Source: Lewinellaceae bacterium
GTDB taxonomy: Bacteria > Bacteroidota > Bacteroidia > Chitinophagales > Saprospiraceae
Direction: 5' to 3'
Length of the DNA stretch: 64,000 nucleotides
NCBI GenBank assembly: GCA_016710765.1
Contig: JADJUJ010000006.1
Coordinates: 248,001-312,000, forward strand
The notes under the pieces were generated by a model. The model searched no databases. It was not told the DNA's origin and worked only from the letters and a program-made list of their open reading frames with translations. Below, piece after piece: positions 26,666-36,166 of the stretch. Each line of letters starts with the position of its first letter. Positions within the stretch are counted from its first letter, which is position 1. Made by a program: the position numbers and the translations under genes.

Positions 26666-27967
26666 TTAGCGCCCAGCGGCAAAAATTTGCTCCAAAATGC
26701 GCTCTAAAAAGCGTTTGTCTTCTGTTACAATCTCAGCAGCACCCTGAAGTTGCTGCTCAAAAGGGATGGACTTGCGGTAGCTGGTTTGAAGTTTGGGCGG
26801 AAAACTCACCATGATATTGTACTGGTTGTCTTTTGAAACCAGGGCCTTTGATTCCACGGTTCCTTCCAGGGTCCCAAATTCATGGAAAGGGTAGGAGTCG
26901 AGTTTAACCACTACGCGCTGGCCCGTTTTTACCTTGCCGCTGCCTGCGGCCGGAAGGGTGAGACGGCCAAATATCCGGTTGTCGGAGGGTGGGACTATCG
27001 TGAGTACAATTTCATCTTTGCGCACAAACTGCTGTTCGCTGAAATAGGCGGCATTCAGCGAAACCTGTCCGTCTACAGGCGCTACCAGCAAATAATTTTG
27101 CTTCCACTGGTCGAGGCTGGTGCGCAGTGCATTGAGGGTGCCCTGCAATCGGACGCTTTGGGAGGCGTCTGCTTCCCGGTCGGTGGAGGAGGCGTCGGTG
27201 ATGTTTTTACGAAGGCTGGCAATGTCGTTTCTTTTTCGCAGGATGCTTTCGTCGTATTGGTCAACGGCGCGTTCTGCATCGCTCACTTTTTGTCGTTCTT
27301 GTTCCAGTACCATTTTTGATAAAATACCCTGCTGGTACAGCCCTTCCTGTCGGCTGAAAATATCGCGCGCACTGCTCAGGTTGTTGATTGCCCGCTGTTT
27401 GGCGCGCAGATCGAGCTGGATACCCTGCTCCAGACCGGATATTTGTTCGCGGGTGGAAGAGATGTTGCTGACGAGCGAGCGGCTTTTGTCGTTCACCCCA
27501 AAGCGATAGGCTTCCAGGTTTTGTAAAAAAAGTGAATAATCGGATTGCACCGGGCCCAAATCAAGGTTGGTGGCTGGTTGTTCCAGCGCAAGACTGTCGA
27601 GCGGCAGGTTCTGCCATCGGATGACATCGCTGGTTAACTGCTGGATATGGTTGAAATTGGCTGTGCTCGACAGTACTACCAGTGGCTGGCCGGCGCTGAC
27701 ACTTTCTTTATCGGTCATCAACAGCGACTCGATGCGGCCGTCTGCGCGCGCCACCACTTCCACCGGTGGGTTGGCGGTGGTCAGCACAATACGGGCAGGA
27801 ATTACATCAGGATACCGCACCAACCATCCGGCGAGCAACAGCATCATAAAGGACAGGAGGGTCACGGTGGTACCCCATCGCACCAGCCAGGAAGGTGGTG
27901 TTCCGAGAATTTCCTGCACTTCGTCGGAGCGAAGTTCTATTTGTTGTTGATCGTCGAAGTTGAGCAT
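26666..27967 (-). CDS. HlyD-family periplasmic adaptor for the C39 ABC exporter
   Basis: The 433-residue protein has a cytoplasmic N-terminus, one membrane helix (LLSFMMLLLAGWLVRYP, about residues 38-55), a biotinyl-lipoyl-like half (PVEVVARADGRIESLLMTDK, VSAGQPLVVL), a long coiled coil (about 110-275), the second lipoyl half (LLVAPVDGQVSLNAAYF) and a beta-barrel domain (GQRVVVKLDSYPFHEFG). It links an inner-membrane ABC exporter to an outer-membrane channel. Its start is 22 bases after the stop of the C39-ABC gene, so both act together. No TolC-like gene is in the window. Confidence 0.88.
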   Translation of the reverse strand: MLNFDDQQQIELRSDEVQEILGTPPSWLVRWGTTVTLLSFMMLLLAGWLVRYPDVIPARIVLTTANPPVEVVARADGRIESLLMTDKESVSAGQPLVVLSSTANFNHIQQLTSDVIRWQNLPLDSLALEQPATNLDLGPVQSDYSLFLQNLEAYRFGVNDKSRSLVSNISSTREQISGLEQGIQLDLRAKQRAINNLSSARDIFSRQEGLYQQGILSKMVLEQERQKVSDAERAVDQYDESILRKRNDIASLRKNITDASSTDREADASQSVRLQGTLNALRTSLDQWKQNYLLVAPVDGQVSLNAAYFSEQQFVRKDEIVLTIVPPSDNRIFGRLTLPAAGSGKVKTGQRVVVKLDSYPFHEFGTLEGTVESKALVSKDNQYNIMVSFPPKLQTSYRKSIPFEQQLQGAAEIVTEDKRFLERILEQIFAAGR

Positions 27968-27989
27968 GCGTTAGATCAGTTGGGTCTGT

Positions 27990-30185
27990 TTACCCGCCCA
28001 ATTCCAGTTGATTTTTTACCAGGTTGAAATATTGTCCGCGCAAGGCTGTCAGTTGTTCGTGGGTGCCCTGTTCCACCAGTTCCCCTTTTTCCAATACAAT
28101 GATATTGTCGGCATGGCGAACAGTACTCAGGCGGTGGGCTACAATAATAACTGTTTTATTGCGAAAAACATGTTCCAGATTGTGCATGATTACTTTTTCA
28201 TTATAGGCATCAAGGGCGTTGGTTGCCTCATCGAAAAAGAAATAATCGGGATTTTTATATACCGCGCGGGCGATGAGCATGCGTTGGCGCTGGCCCTGGC
28301 TGAACCCAATACCGTCTTGCCCAATTTTGGTGTTGTATCCAAGTGGCAACGACTCAATATGGCTCTGTATGTTGGCCACCTTGGCGGCGTAGAGCAGCCG
28401 GCGCCGGTCAACGTATTCTTCACCCAGCGCAATATTGTTGGCAATGGTATCAAAAAAAACAAAGCCGTCTTGCATCACTACCCCGCATCGGCTGCGCCAA
28501 ATACGGTTGTAAATGTTGTTGAGCGGAATATCACCCAAACGGGTGCTGCCCTCATTGGGCTGGTAAAAATTCAGCAACAGCTTCACCAGTGTGGTTTTAC
28601 CACTACCGCTGGTACCTACGATGGCGGTAGTTTTTCCCTCCGGTATCACCAGATTGATGTTGCGCAGTATCCAGGGGTCGTGCGGACCGCCATAGCGGAA
28701 CGACATGTTTTCCACCACCAGGTCGCCATTTGAAGGCAAGACATTCACCTTGGGGCTGTCGCCCGGCTCCTCATCGGGCCGGCGATGGATCTCATCCATG
28801 CGCTCCAGGCTAATTTTCGCTTCCTGCGCTGCGAGGATGAACTGTACCAGAGATTCCAGGGGCGCATTCATATGGCCTATGATAAACTGCACAGCCAACA
28901 TCATACCCAGCGTCATGTTACCATCAATAACGGCCTGGGCGGCAATAACCGAAATGATGATGTTTTTTCCCTCATTGATAAAGGCGGCACCGGCACGTTG
29001 GATTTGGTCGGTAGCCAGGTAGCGCACATTTATCCGGAACAACCTGGCTTGAATGCGCTCCCAGGCCCAGCGTTTTTGTTTTTCAGCATTGTGGAGTTTG
29101 ATCTCCTGCATGCCATTAACCATCTGGATGAGGGTACTCTGGTTTTCGGCCATTTGCTCGAAACGCCGGTAATCGAGTGCGCGACGGCGTTGCAGGAACA
29201 GGATCACCCAGCCAAAATAAAGGATGGCGGCAACGACAAAAATGTAAAAAATGAGATGACTGTAAAACAGCAGTACGATGCCAAAGACGATCAGGCTTAC
29301 CACCGAGAATAGGGTAATCAGGGAGGAGGAGGTCAGGAATCGCTCTATCCTTTCGTTGTCGTAAATCCGTTGCAGTAGGTCGCCCGTCATTTTGGCTTCA
29401 AAAAACGCCATGGGCAGGCGCATCAATTTGAGCAAAAAATCGGAAACCAGGTTGATGTTGACGCGGGTGCCGATGTGGAGCAAGATCCAGCCTCTTATAA
29501 ACTCAACAGTGACCTGGCTAAAAAACAGCATCCCTTGCGCTGCGAGGATCAGGTAAATAAAATTGGGGGCATTGAGTTGTACGCCTTTGTCTACCAGGGC
29601 CTGCATGAGGAAAGGCAGCACCAACTGGATGATACTGCCCAGCAACAGCCCGATGCCCAGTTGCCAGAGCAGTTTTTTGTGCCGGCGCAGGTAGTTCCAA
29701 AGAAAATTGAATCCGGTTCGGCTGACTTTCTCGCCTTCGCGTTCGAAAAACTCTGGCGTTGTTTCCAGCAGCAACAATACGCCCTGTGGTTCATAGTTGT
29801 TGACATCACTGATCCAGCCATCGCGGAAGTCTTGTTCGCTCAGGCGCAGTTTACCAATGGCTGGATCTGCAACATGCACTTTGCCATTGCCGATATGGTA
29901 CACCACCACAAAGTGGTTTTGGCGCCAGTGGGCAATACAAGGCAAGGGAAGGTCTTCTTTGAGCCGGGAAAAAGTGGTTTTTACCCCAAGTGTACGCAGG
30001 CCTACTTTTTCCGCAGCATCTGTCAGCCCCATTAGCGAAACACCTTCCCGGTCCAGATAGGTCAACTGCCGCAGGTACTCCAGCGAATAGTGCCGGCCAT
30101 GGTGCCTTGCCACCATGCGCAGGCAGGTCGCGCCACAATCTGCGGCATCCAGTTGTTTGTAGTAGGGGAAGTTATCGAGGAGCAT
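27990..30185 (-). CDS. peptidase-containing (C39) ABC exporter
   Basis: This 731-residue protein has three domains. Residues 1-150 are a C39 peptidase with the catalytic Cys17 in DAADCGATCL, His in WRQNHFVVVYHI and Asp in VHVADPAIGKL, all intact. Residues about 165-450 are a six-helix membrane domain. Residues about 490-731 are an ATPase with Walker A GTSGSGKTT, signature FSQGQRQRM, Walker B YFFFDEATNALD and the switch His in IIVAHRLSTV. Such exporters cut double-glycine leader peptides during export of bacteriocins, signals or other ribosomal peptides. An HlyD adaptor follows. No cognate GG-leader peptide was found nearby. Confidence 0.92.
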   Translation of the reverse strand: MLLDNFPYYKQLDAADCGATCLRMVARHHGRHYSLEYLRQLTYLDREGVSLMGLTDAAEKVGLRTLGVKTTFSRLKEDLPLPCIAHWRQNHFVVVYHIGNGKVHVADPAIGKLRLSEQDFRDGWISDVNNYEPQGVLLLLETTPEFFEREGEKVSRTGFNFLWNYLRRHKKLLWQLGIGLLLGSIIQLVLPFLMQALVDKGVQLNAPNFIYLILAAQGMLFFSQVTVEFIRGWILLHIGTRVNINLVSDFLLKLMRLPMAFFEAKMTGDLLQRIYDNERIERFLTSSSLITLFSVVSLIVFGIVLLFYSHLIFYIFVVAAILYFGWVILFLQRRRALDYRRFEQMAENQSTLIQMVNGMQEIKLHNAEKQKRWAWERIQARLFRINVRYLATDQIQRAGAAFINEGKNIIISVIAAQAVIDGNMTLGMMLAVQFIIGHMNAPLESLVQFILAAQEAKISLERMDEIHRRPDEEPGDSPKVNVLPSNGDLVVENMSFRYGGPHDPWILRNINLVIPEGKTTAIVGTSGSGKTTLVKLLLNFYQPNEGSTRLGDIPLNNIYNRIWRSRCGVVMQDGFVFFDTIANNIALGEEYVDRRRLLYAAKVANIQSHIESLPLGYNTKIGQDGIGFSQGQRQRMLIARAVYKNPDYFFFDEATNALDAYNEKVIMHNLEHVFRNKTVIIVAHRLSTVRHADNIIVLEKGELVEQGTHEQLTALRGQYFNLVKNQLELGG

Positions 30186-30199
30186 ACTCGGGGTTCAGG

Positions 30200-30931
30200 T
30201 TACAATTCCCGGATCCAGATGTTCCGGTATTTTACCAGACAATCGTGGTCCTGCAGTTTTATGGCCCCTTTTCCATGGGCCTTGTTTTGGGGCAAACCAA
30301 TGTATTCGGTTGTGCCTTTAATTTCAGTATGGTTTTGCACCAGCACGCCATTGTGCAATACGGTGACAAAGCCTGGTCTGACTTTTATCCCATCGGTATT
30401 GAACCTGGGGGCAGTGTAAATGATGTCGTAGTATTGCCATTGGCCGGGCGGGCGGCAGGCATTGACCAGCGGTATGCTTTGCTTGTAGATCGAAGCGGTT
30501 TGGCCGTTGGAGTACGTGCGGTTCTGGTAACAATCCAGTACCTGTACTTCGTAGCGGTTTTGGAGAAATATGCCGCTGTTGCCCCGGTTCTGTCCTTCGC
30601 CAACCACCACTTCTGGTTCGGAAAATTCCACGTGTAGCTGGCAGTCGCCAAACACACGCTTGGTCATAATGTCACCGGCATCCGTATTTACAGTCATAGC
30701 GCCGCCTTCCACATTCCAGCGTGCCGCTGAAGAATCCTGTACACTCATCCATTCGTTCAGGTTGCTGCCATCAAACAGCACAATAGCATCTGAGGGGACG
30801 GCAGTGCCCGCACCAGGGGTGACCACCCGGGGCTCGGGGCTCCACACCTCGGTCGCAACCGGATCGGTGATCTGCGCACGCATGCTGCAGGAAGAAAGAA
30901 TGAAAAGCAGAAAAAAGAGCTTGTTTTTCAT
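30200..30931 (-). CDS. secreted DUF1080 (3-keto-disaccharide hydrolase-like) lipoprotein
   Basis: The 243-residue protein starts at 30931 with a signal peptide ending in SSC, a plausible lipobox. The DUF1080 domain shows IVLFDGSNLNEWMSVQDSSA, GDCQLHVEFSEPEVV, RGNSGIFLQNRYEVQVLDCY and GAIKLQDHDCLVKYRNIWIR. This concanavalin-like fold includes 3-keto-glycoside hydrolases and many carbohydrate-related secreted proteins. It lies 14 bases upstream of the C39 exporter and 36 bases downstream of an SGNH hydrolase, so it belongs to the same run of genes. Confidence 0.88.
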   Translation of the reverse strand: MKNKLFFLLFILSSCSMRAQITDPVATEVWSPEPRVVTPGAGTAVPSDAIVLFDGSNLNEWMSVQDSSAARWNVEGGAMTVNTDAGDIMTKRVFGDCQLHVEFSEPEVVVGEGQNRGNSGIFLQNRYEVQVLDCYQNRTYSNGQTASIYKQSIPLVNACRPPGQWQYYDIIYTAPRFNTDGIKVRPGFVTVLHNGVLVQNHTEIKGTTEYIGLPQNKAHGKGAIKLQDHDCLVKYRNIWIREL

Positions 30932-30967
30932 AGGTGTAGCCATAAAATTAATTGATCAGAAACAGAC

Positions 30968-32320
30968 TCATTTGGATCGGGCTTCCTGTGCGAGGTTGTC
31001 CACAAAAATATTGTATCCATTCATAAGCGACTGGTAAAATAGTTTTCCCTGAACAAGATAGCCGGCTTTGCTGTAATGTACGGAGTCTGAAGACATGAGG
31101 CCGCTGGATTTCCAATAATGGGCTGATTTCTCACCGCCAGAAAGTGCGTAGAGATCCCATAAGGCGAGGTTATGGTCTTTTGCAAATCGCCGGATCACAT
31201 CGCTCACCTGCGGCATATAAGGATTAAACCCCTTTCCGCGAAGGTAAGAATCGGCTGGAGTGGTCAGCAAAATGGGCACGCCCGGGGCATTTGCCTTGAG
31301 TTGATCGTACAATTCCTGCATTTGTCCGTAAAGGCCTTTAGGGCCGCTGGCCCCCTGGGCCTCATTGGTTCCCATGGAAAGTATGATTAAGTCTGGTTGC
31401 AGGTTGCCGACTTGCTTTGAAAAAAAAGCAGCCCGGGCAAAATCCATGAATTTGCCGCCGTTTACCCCAATAGAGTGGTAAACGATGCCCGCCAGTTCAT
31501 TCTCCAGGCAAATGCCATCGATGGCCAGTGATAGTTGTTCCGGGCTAGTGCGTTGGAACAGCAATTTAAACTGGACAACGGGCCGGTCGAAAAAGAAGGT
31601 GCTCGAATAATCGTCCTCAATCAAACGGCGCGCCTGCTGGTTGGTGACGTCGTCGGAAATTTCAAAAGGAAAGCTCTTCGGTGATTTGCGGTAATAAATG
31701 GTGACTTTAGTAAATGGCGACGTGCGGGTAGAACTGGTATCGCGGGCACGCACAATCAAATCGCCCTTGTCCTGTGTTGTTTCCAGGCAAAAGCCGGTCA
31801 AGCCATAGGGTGTTGTTTCCGCCAGGTTTCGCTGGCAGTTCGATCCTTTCCAGCGCGCATCGGTTTCCACCAGGTAATCCCGTGGGCCATTGGTACCCGC
31901 CAGTTTATAGGGGAAAATGACACCCCGTCCGGCATCTCCAAAAGCGTCCTGCATCCGATAGCGCACCTGTTCGGTCATAAAGTTGCCCTGAATGTGGGAG
32001 TCGCCAATATGTACGATGCTGATGCGCTCTCCGCCGCTAACCCGTTGAATAAAGAGCTTCTTGAAGAATGGTTCAAGTGTCTGTTTGTTGGTGATTTGGT
32101 TGCTGTCCGACTGCAAAAAACGGTAGCCAACAGTGTCGTTTTCCGTGATGCTTACCTGGGGTTGGCGGAACTGCGACTGGCACTGGCTGATGGCCAGAAC
32201 AACCAGCAACAAACTGATCCACCCGCGCAGGGAATTGCCCGAAAAAAGTTGATGGAGAACCGTGGCAGATTGAAACATATGGTAAGGTGTTGTGAATGAA
32301 TGTTTACTGGGCGGGGGCAT
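30968..32320 (-). CDS. SGNH/GDSL-type hydrolase A
   Basis: This 450-residue exported protein has a hydrophobic N-terminal segment (GWISLLLVVLAISQCQS). The SGNH hydrolase blocks are SIVHIGDSHIQGNFM with the nucleophile Ser, LIILSMGTNEAQGA with the Asn, and a C-terminal Asp-His pair in SDSVHYSKAGYLV. Between blocks is a long beta-rich insert of about 180 residues. It could be an esterase or acetyltransferase acting on envelope polysaccharide, as for other Bacteroidetes proteins of this type. Its start overlaps the end of SGNH hydrolase B by 17 bases; a start at the internal ATG (32278) is an alternative. Confidence 0.85.
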   Translation of the reverse strand: MPPPSKHSFTTPYHMFQSATVLHQLFSGNSLRGWISLLLVVLAISQCQSQFRQPQVSITENDTVGYRFLQSDSNQITNKQTLEPFFKKLFIQRVSGGERISIVHIGDSHIQGNFMTEQVRYRMQDAFGDAGRGVIFPYKLAGTNGPRDYLVETDARWKGSNCQRNLAETTPYGLTGFCLETTQDKGDLIVRARDTSSTRTSPFTKVTIYYRKSPKSFPFEISDDVTNQQARRLIEDDYSSTFFFDRPVVQFKLLFQRTSPEQLSLAIDGICLENELAGIVYHSIGVNGGKFMDFARAAFFSKQVGNLQPDLIILSMGTNEAQGASGPKGLYGQMQELYDQLKANAPGVPILLTTPADSYLRGKGFNPYMPQVSDVIRRFAKDHNLALWDLYALSGGEKSAHYWKSSGLMSSDSVHYSKAGYLVQGKLFYQSLMNGYNIFVDNLAQEARSK

Positions 32321-33722
32321 GCGCTTGTTGAAAAGCTTCCTGCGCCGCCATGAACCGTTGTAGAAAAAGATAACTCACCACCCTTCCGCCTTCATGCGTC
32401 AGGTGCGTATAATCGCGGTTGGCCAGGGCCGGCCGCTGGTTGGCATAGTCGATCATTGTGCCCGGGCCACCCATGCCGTGGTAAAGATCGAAAAAAAGGA
32501 AGCCAAATTGACGTGCCAGGTCTCTTTGCATCGAAACAATAACAGGAATACTGGGCATGGTAGTCAGTTCTCCCGCTATTTTGCTCGAGCGGTCGGGTAC
32601 GCTGATGATCAGGATAGGCTTATCGGGGAAGCAGGCTTTCATGTGGGTAAAGGTGCGTTCGAGCTCGTACCGGTACCAATTGATGTTGTTCAGCGAATTG
32701 GTGGCAGCGTTAAGGCCCAGCTGAATGACAATGAGGTCGTAATCCTGAAAATGGTCGAAGGCTTTCATCATCGGGCAGGCGATTTCCCGCAAGCGCCCGC
32801 CGCTGTTGCCCCTGACCGAAAAATTATCAATATAAATGCCTTGTCCACTTTCCAGGGATGCGCCGTATAGTTTTAGCCCTTTGGTCTGCGGGAAATTCAT
32901 TTGAATGCTCCGGATATTGCCCGCCCTAATTTCGATGGCCCCAACATCTTTCGACTGAATGGGCAGGCTTCGGATTTCTTCCGGACCGCCATTGACACTC
33001 AATACAGCCGACGAGAGGGAGTCGCTGGTATAAAAAAGTCGGGTTTGCGTCCAATGACGGGTATGTTTAAACCAGTCGGCACCCTGATATTTCACTTTAG
33101 CGCCTTCAAAGGGTACGTACACAAATCCGTTTATACCATAGGGCGGATGGGTATCCGTTTTTTTTACAATTGAGTAAATGTTCCACCCTTTGTAATCGTG
33201 TACCAGCGTACGTTTGAAACGGGCGACTTCCGAGGTGATGGGCACAAAGCCTACACCCTCGCCCCCCCACAGCGTTTGCAGGGTGTCGCGCAAATCACCC
33301 AGTAAAATATCGCCCTCCACAAAGGAGTCTCCGAAAAAGGCAACCCTGGCGGAGTGTCCTTTTTTGATGTTGTCTATGGCTTCGAAAAAAGCATCAAGGC
33401 CCTGTTGCTGCGGTGAATAGTCTTCAAAGATTTTTCCAAAAAGCGTTGGGTCAACTTCGGGCAGTGGGCCGGCAGGTTCCTGGATACTGTCGGGGAGCAC
33501 CAGCACCAGGGTGTCGGCGATGGCAGCCGGGATGCTGTCTAGCGGCAGCGCCGCCAGCAGGGTGCTGTCGCTGCTGCGCACATCAGCATAAATGTCCATC
33601 CGCCGAAGGTCAAGGCGGTGAAGCAGGCCATTTTCCGGGAGGAATGACAAGGCAGTGAGCATAGCGGCCACCAAGGCGCTGAGCGCAAACGATTGTCCGA
33701 GGTAGTTTTTCATCCTGAGCAA
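32304..33722 (-). CDS. SGNH/GDSL-type hydrolase B
   Basis: The protein has 472 residues, or 469 if the in-frame ATG at 33713 is used, with an N-terminal membrane segment (ALSALVAAMLTALSFLP). Motifs: RVAFFGDSFVEGDILLGDL with the nucleophile Ser, LIVIQLGLNAATNSLNNINW with the Asn, and DYTHLTHEGGRVVSYLF with the catalytic Asp and His. It shares layout with SGNH hydrolase A, including a central beta-rich insert (GWNIYSIVKKTDTHPPYGIN), so the pair looks like an ancient tandem duplication. Probably both act on the same envelope glycan. Confidence 0.85.
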   Translation of the reverse strand: MLRMKNYLGQSFALSALVAAMLTALSFLPENGLLHRLDLRRMDIYADVRSSDSTLLAALPLDSIPAAIADTLVLVLPDSIQEPAGPLPEVDPTLFGKIFEDYSPQQQGLDAFFEAIDNIKKGHSARVAFFGDSFVEGDILLGDLRDTLQTLWGGEGVGFVPITSEVARFKRTLVHDYKGWNIYSIVKKTDTHPPYGINGFVYVPFEGAKVKYQGADWFKHTRHWTQTRLFYTSDSLSSAVLSVNGGPEEIRSLPIQSKDVGAIEIRAGNIRSIQMNFPQTKGLKLYGASLESGQGIYIDNFSVRGNSGGRLREIACPMMKAFDHFQDYDLIVIQLGLNAATNSLNNINWYRYELERTFTHMKACFPDKPILIISVPDRSSKIAGELTTMPSIPVIVSMQRDLARQFGFLFFDLYHGMGGPGTMIDYANQRPALANRDYTHLTHEGGRVVSYLFLQRFMAAQEAFQQAHAPAQ

Positions 33723-33837
33723 AGGTAAGCTCCTGTTTTAGAAATTATCCTGAAGCGCCGGTTGTACATTTATTTTTGCGGTAGAATTGGGTAAATAGGC
33801 TAAAACGCCGTTATTTGGCCATTAAACGAATATTGTC

Positions 33838-35736
33838 ATGGAAATTAATTCTATCGAGCAGTACCACGAGGTGTACCAGCACAGCATTGCCGATCCGGAA
33901 GGTTTTTGGGCGGAACGCGCGGAGCAGTTTATTTGGCGTAAGCCCTGGAAAAAAGTTTTGAAATGGAATTTCAAAACACCCAGTGTCAAGTGGTTTGTTG
34001 GTGGCCGGTTGAACATTACTGAAAATTGTCTTGACCGTCACCTCGCAACCCGTGGTGCGCAAACGGCGCTCATCTGGGAGCCCAACGACCCCTCCAGAAA
34101 GGCCAGGAAGTTTACGTATAAGCAACTGCATGCTGCGGTTTGTCAGTTTGCCAACGGCCTGAAAGCATTGGGCGTGAAAAAAGGCGACCGCATTTGTCTG
34201 TACATGCCCATGACGCCAGAACTCAGCATTGCCGTACTGGCCTGTGCCCGGCTGGGCGCCGTCCACTCGGTTGTCTTTGCAGGTTTCAGTGCTGTTTCGT
34301 TGGCCGATCGTATAAAGGATGCACAAGCGAAGATGGTGATCACTTCGGATTACAATGCCCGTGGACCCAAAAATATTCCCGTTAAACAGGTGGTTGATGA
34401 TGCTTTGGCCATGGGTTGTGATACCATTGAAAAAGTGATTGTTCACCAGAATACTGGTGGAGCGGTTCAAATGAAAGCCGATCGCGACATTTGGTGGCAC
34501 GACGCAATAAAAGGCCGCAGAAAATCCTGCAAGCCTACCATTGTCGACACTGAAGACATGCTCTTTATCCTCTACACCTCCGGTTCCACAGGTAAGCCCA
34601 AAGGTGTGGTGCATACCCAGGGTGGTTATATGGTGTATACCGATTTTACCTTCCGCAATGTTTTTCAATACCAGGAGGGAGAGGTGTTTTGGTGTACGGC
34701 AGATGTGGGCTGGATAACCGGCCACAGTTATATTATTTACGGTCCGCTGCTGGCAGGCGCAACCACCTTGATGTTTGAAGGCATCCCAACGTACCCCAAC
34801 CCGGGCCGGCTTTGGGATGTGGTGAATCGCCACAAAGTGAATATTTTTTACACGGCGCCCACTGCCATACGGGCTCTGATGGCAGCCGGCGACCAATGGA
34901 TTAAGGGCCGACGCATGCCTTCCCTTCGGGTACTGGGCACCGTAGGCGAGCCCATCAACGAGGAAGCCTGGAATTGGTACAACGAGCGGGTGGGTAAAAA
35001 ACGCTGTCCAATTGTTGATACCTGGTGGCAAACGGAAACCGGCGGCATCATGATTTCACCATTGGCCGGCATTACGCCCACCAAACCATGTTTTGCCACC
35101 CTGCCGCTCCCCGGCGTTCAACTGAGTTTGGTTGACGCCAATGGCAAAGAAATTCATGGCAATGATGTAGAAGGCATGCTCTGCATAAAATACCCCTGGC
35201 CTTCCATCATCCGAACCACTTACGGCGATCATGAGCGTTGCCGGCAAGCTTATTTTTCCAGTTTCAAAAACCTGTATTTCACCGGCGATGGCGCGCGTCG
35301 GGATGCCGATGGTTATTACCGCATCATAGGGCGTGTGGATGATGTGATCAATGTATCCGGGCACCGCATTGGAACTGCTGAAGTAGAAGATGCGATCAAC
35401 AAGGCTCCAGGTGTCGTTGAATCGGCCGTGGTAGGGTACCCGCACGACATCAAAGGCCAGGGCATTTATGCCTACGTCATTGCCGCCGGACCAGTTCAGA
35501 ATGAAGCTGCGTTTAAGCAGCTGGTTCTGGAAACAGTGGTGCGCGAAATTGGTCCCATTGCAAAGCCCGATAAAATCCAAATCGTTCCAGGGCTACCCAA
35601 AACACGATCGGGAAAAATTATGCGCCGTATCCTTCGGAAAATCGCCGAAGGCGATGTCTTTAACCTGGGTGATACCTCTACGCTGCTGAATCCGGAAGTG
35701 GTGGAAGATATCAGGGAAGGGGCGGTAGGAGGTTGA
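33838..35736 (+). CDS. acs: acetyl-CoA synthetase
   Basis: The enzyme activates acetate to acetyl-CoA through acetyl-AMP. It has 632 residues, normal for Acs. Motifs: ILYTSGSTGKPKGVVHTQGG (P-loop), WWQTETGGIMISPL (adenylate site), GDGARRDADGYYRIIGRVDD (hinge) and RSGKIMRRILRKI with the Lys that is acetylated in other bacteria. The start at 33838 is supported by the N-terminal EINSIEQYHEVYQHSIADPE block. Downstream is a GA-rich tract with an insertion sequence. A TATTTTTG box at 33771-33778 fits the -7 consensus, but no matching -33 element is present. Confidence 0.95.
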   Translation: MEINSIEQYHEVYQHSIADPEGFWAERAEQFIWRKPWKKVLKWNFKTPSVKWFVGGRLNITENCLDRHLATRGAQTALIWEPNDPSRKARKFTYKQLHAAVCQFANGLKALGVKKGDRICLYMPMTPELSIAVLACARLGAVHSVVFAGFSAVSLADRIKDAQAKMVITSDYNARGPKNIPVKQVVDDALAMGCDTIEKVIVHQNTGGAVQMKADRDIWWHDAIKGRRKSCKPTIVDTEDMLFILYTSGSTGKPKGVVHTQGGYMVYTDFTFRNVFQYQEGEVFWCTADVGWITGHSYIIYGPLLAGATTLMFEGIPTYPNPGRLWDVVNRHKVNIFYTAPTAIRALMAAGDQWIKGRRMPSLRVLGTVGEPINEEAWNWYNERVGKKRCPIVDTWWQTETGGIMISPLAGITPTKPCFATLPLPGVQLSLVDANGKEIHGNDVEGMLCIKYPWPSIIRTTYGDHERCRQAYFSSFKNLYFTGDGARRDADGYYRIIGRVDDVINVSGHRIGTAEVEDAINKAPGVVESAVVGYPHDIKGQGIYAYVIAAGPVQNEAAFKQLVLETVVREIGPIAKPDKIQIVPGLPKTRSGKIMRRILRKIAEGDVFNLGDTSTLLNPEVVEDIREGAVGG

Positions 35737-35815
35737 GGAGGAGAGGAGAGGAGAGGAGAGGATGACTTGTCCTGAAATAGGTTTACACAAACTGTAAACT
35801 AAAAAAAGGACAAAG

Positions 35816-36166
35816 ATGAAAGAAGTAAAGCGTTACTCGGATCACTACAAAAGACGTGTAGTAAACGAGATTATATCGGGCAAAGAAAGCATAGAGTACT
35901 ACCGACGTAAATACAAGATAGGTGGAAGCATGACGATATCACGATGGATTGATAAATTTGCGTCTACAGAGTACCTTACAATGGCAAACAAAAAGCATGA
36001 ATCGGACGAATTGGGATCATTAAGGGCCGAATTGGCGCTGCTGAGGCGCGAATTGGAGGACGAACGCTTGCGTCGGGAAGCCTACCAGTTGATGGTAAAG
36101 ATAGCGGAAGAGGAATTCAATATTCCGATCGAAAAAAAGTCTGGTGTCAAACGGCCCAAAAAATGA
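35816..36166 (+). CDS. IS3-family transposase OrfA (DNA-binding)
   Basis: The protein has 116 residues. It has a helix-turn-helix region (YSDHYKRRVVNEIISGKESI, then RKYKIGGSMTISRWIDKF) and a leucine-rich coiled coil (LGSLRAELALLRRELEDERL). It binds the element ends and supplies the first part of the frameshifted OrfAB transposase. The stop overlaps the orfB start as ATGA and is preceded by AAAAAA, which in IS3 elements is a common place for a -1 ribosomal frameshift. The orfB frame is indeed -1 relative to orfA. Confidence 0.9.
   Translation: MKEVKRYSDHYKRRVVNEIISGKESIEYYRRKYKIGGSMTISRWIDKFASTEYLTMANKKHESDELGSLRAELALLRRELEDERLRREAYQLMVKIAEEEFNIPIEKKSGVKRPKK

Noticed and set aside
33811..35031. 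A 406-codon open frame on the minus strand, antisense to acs
   Set aside because: Acetyl-CoA synthetase on the plus strand has every expected motif; the antisense frame has none.
35736..35762. A C-terminal extension or second gene after acs in the GGAGAGG tract
   Set aside because: acs ends at a normal stop after its family-typical C-terminus; the tract is a simple repeat.
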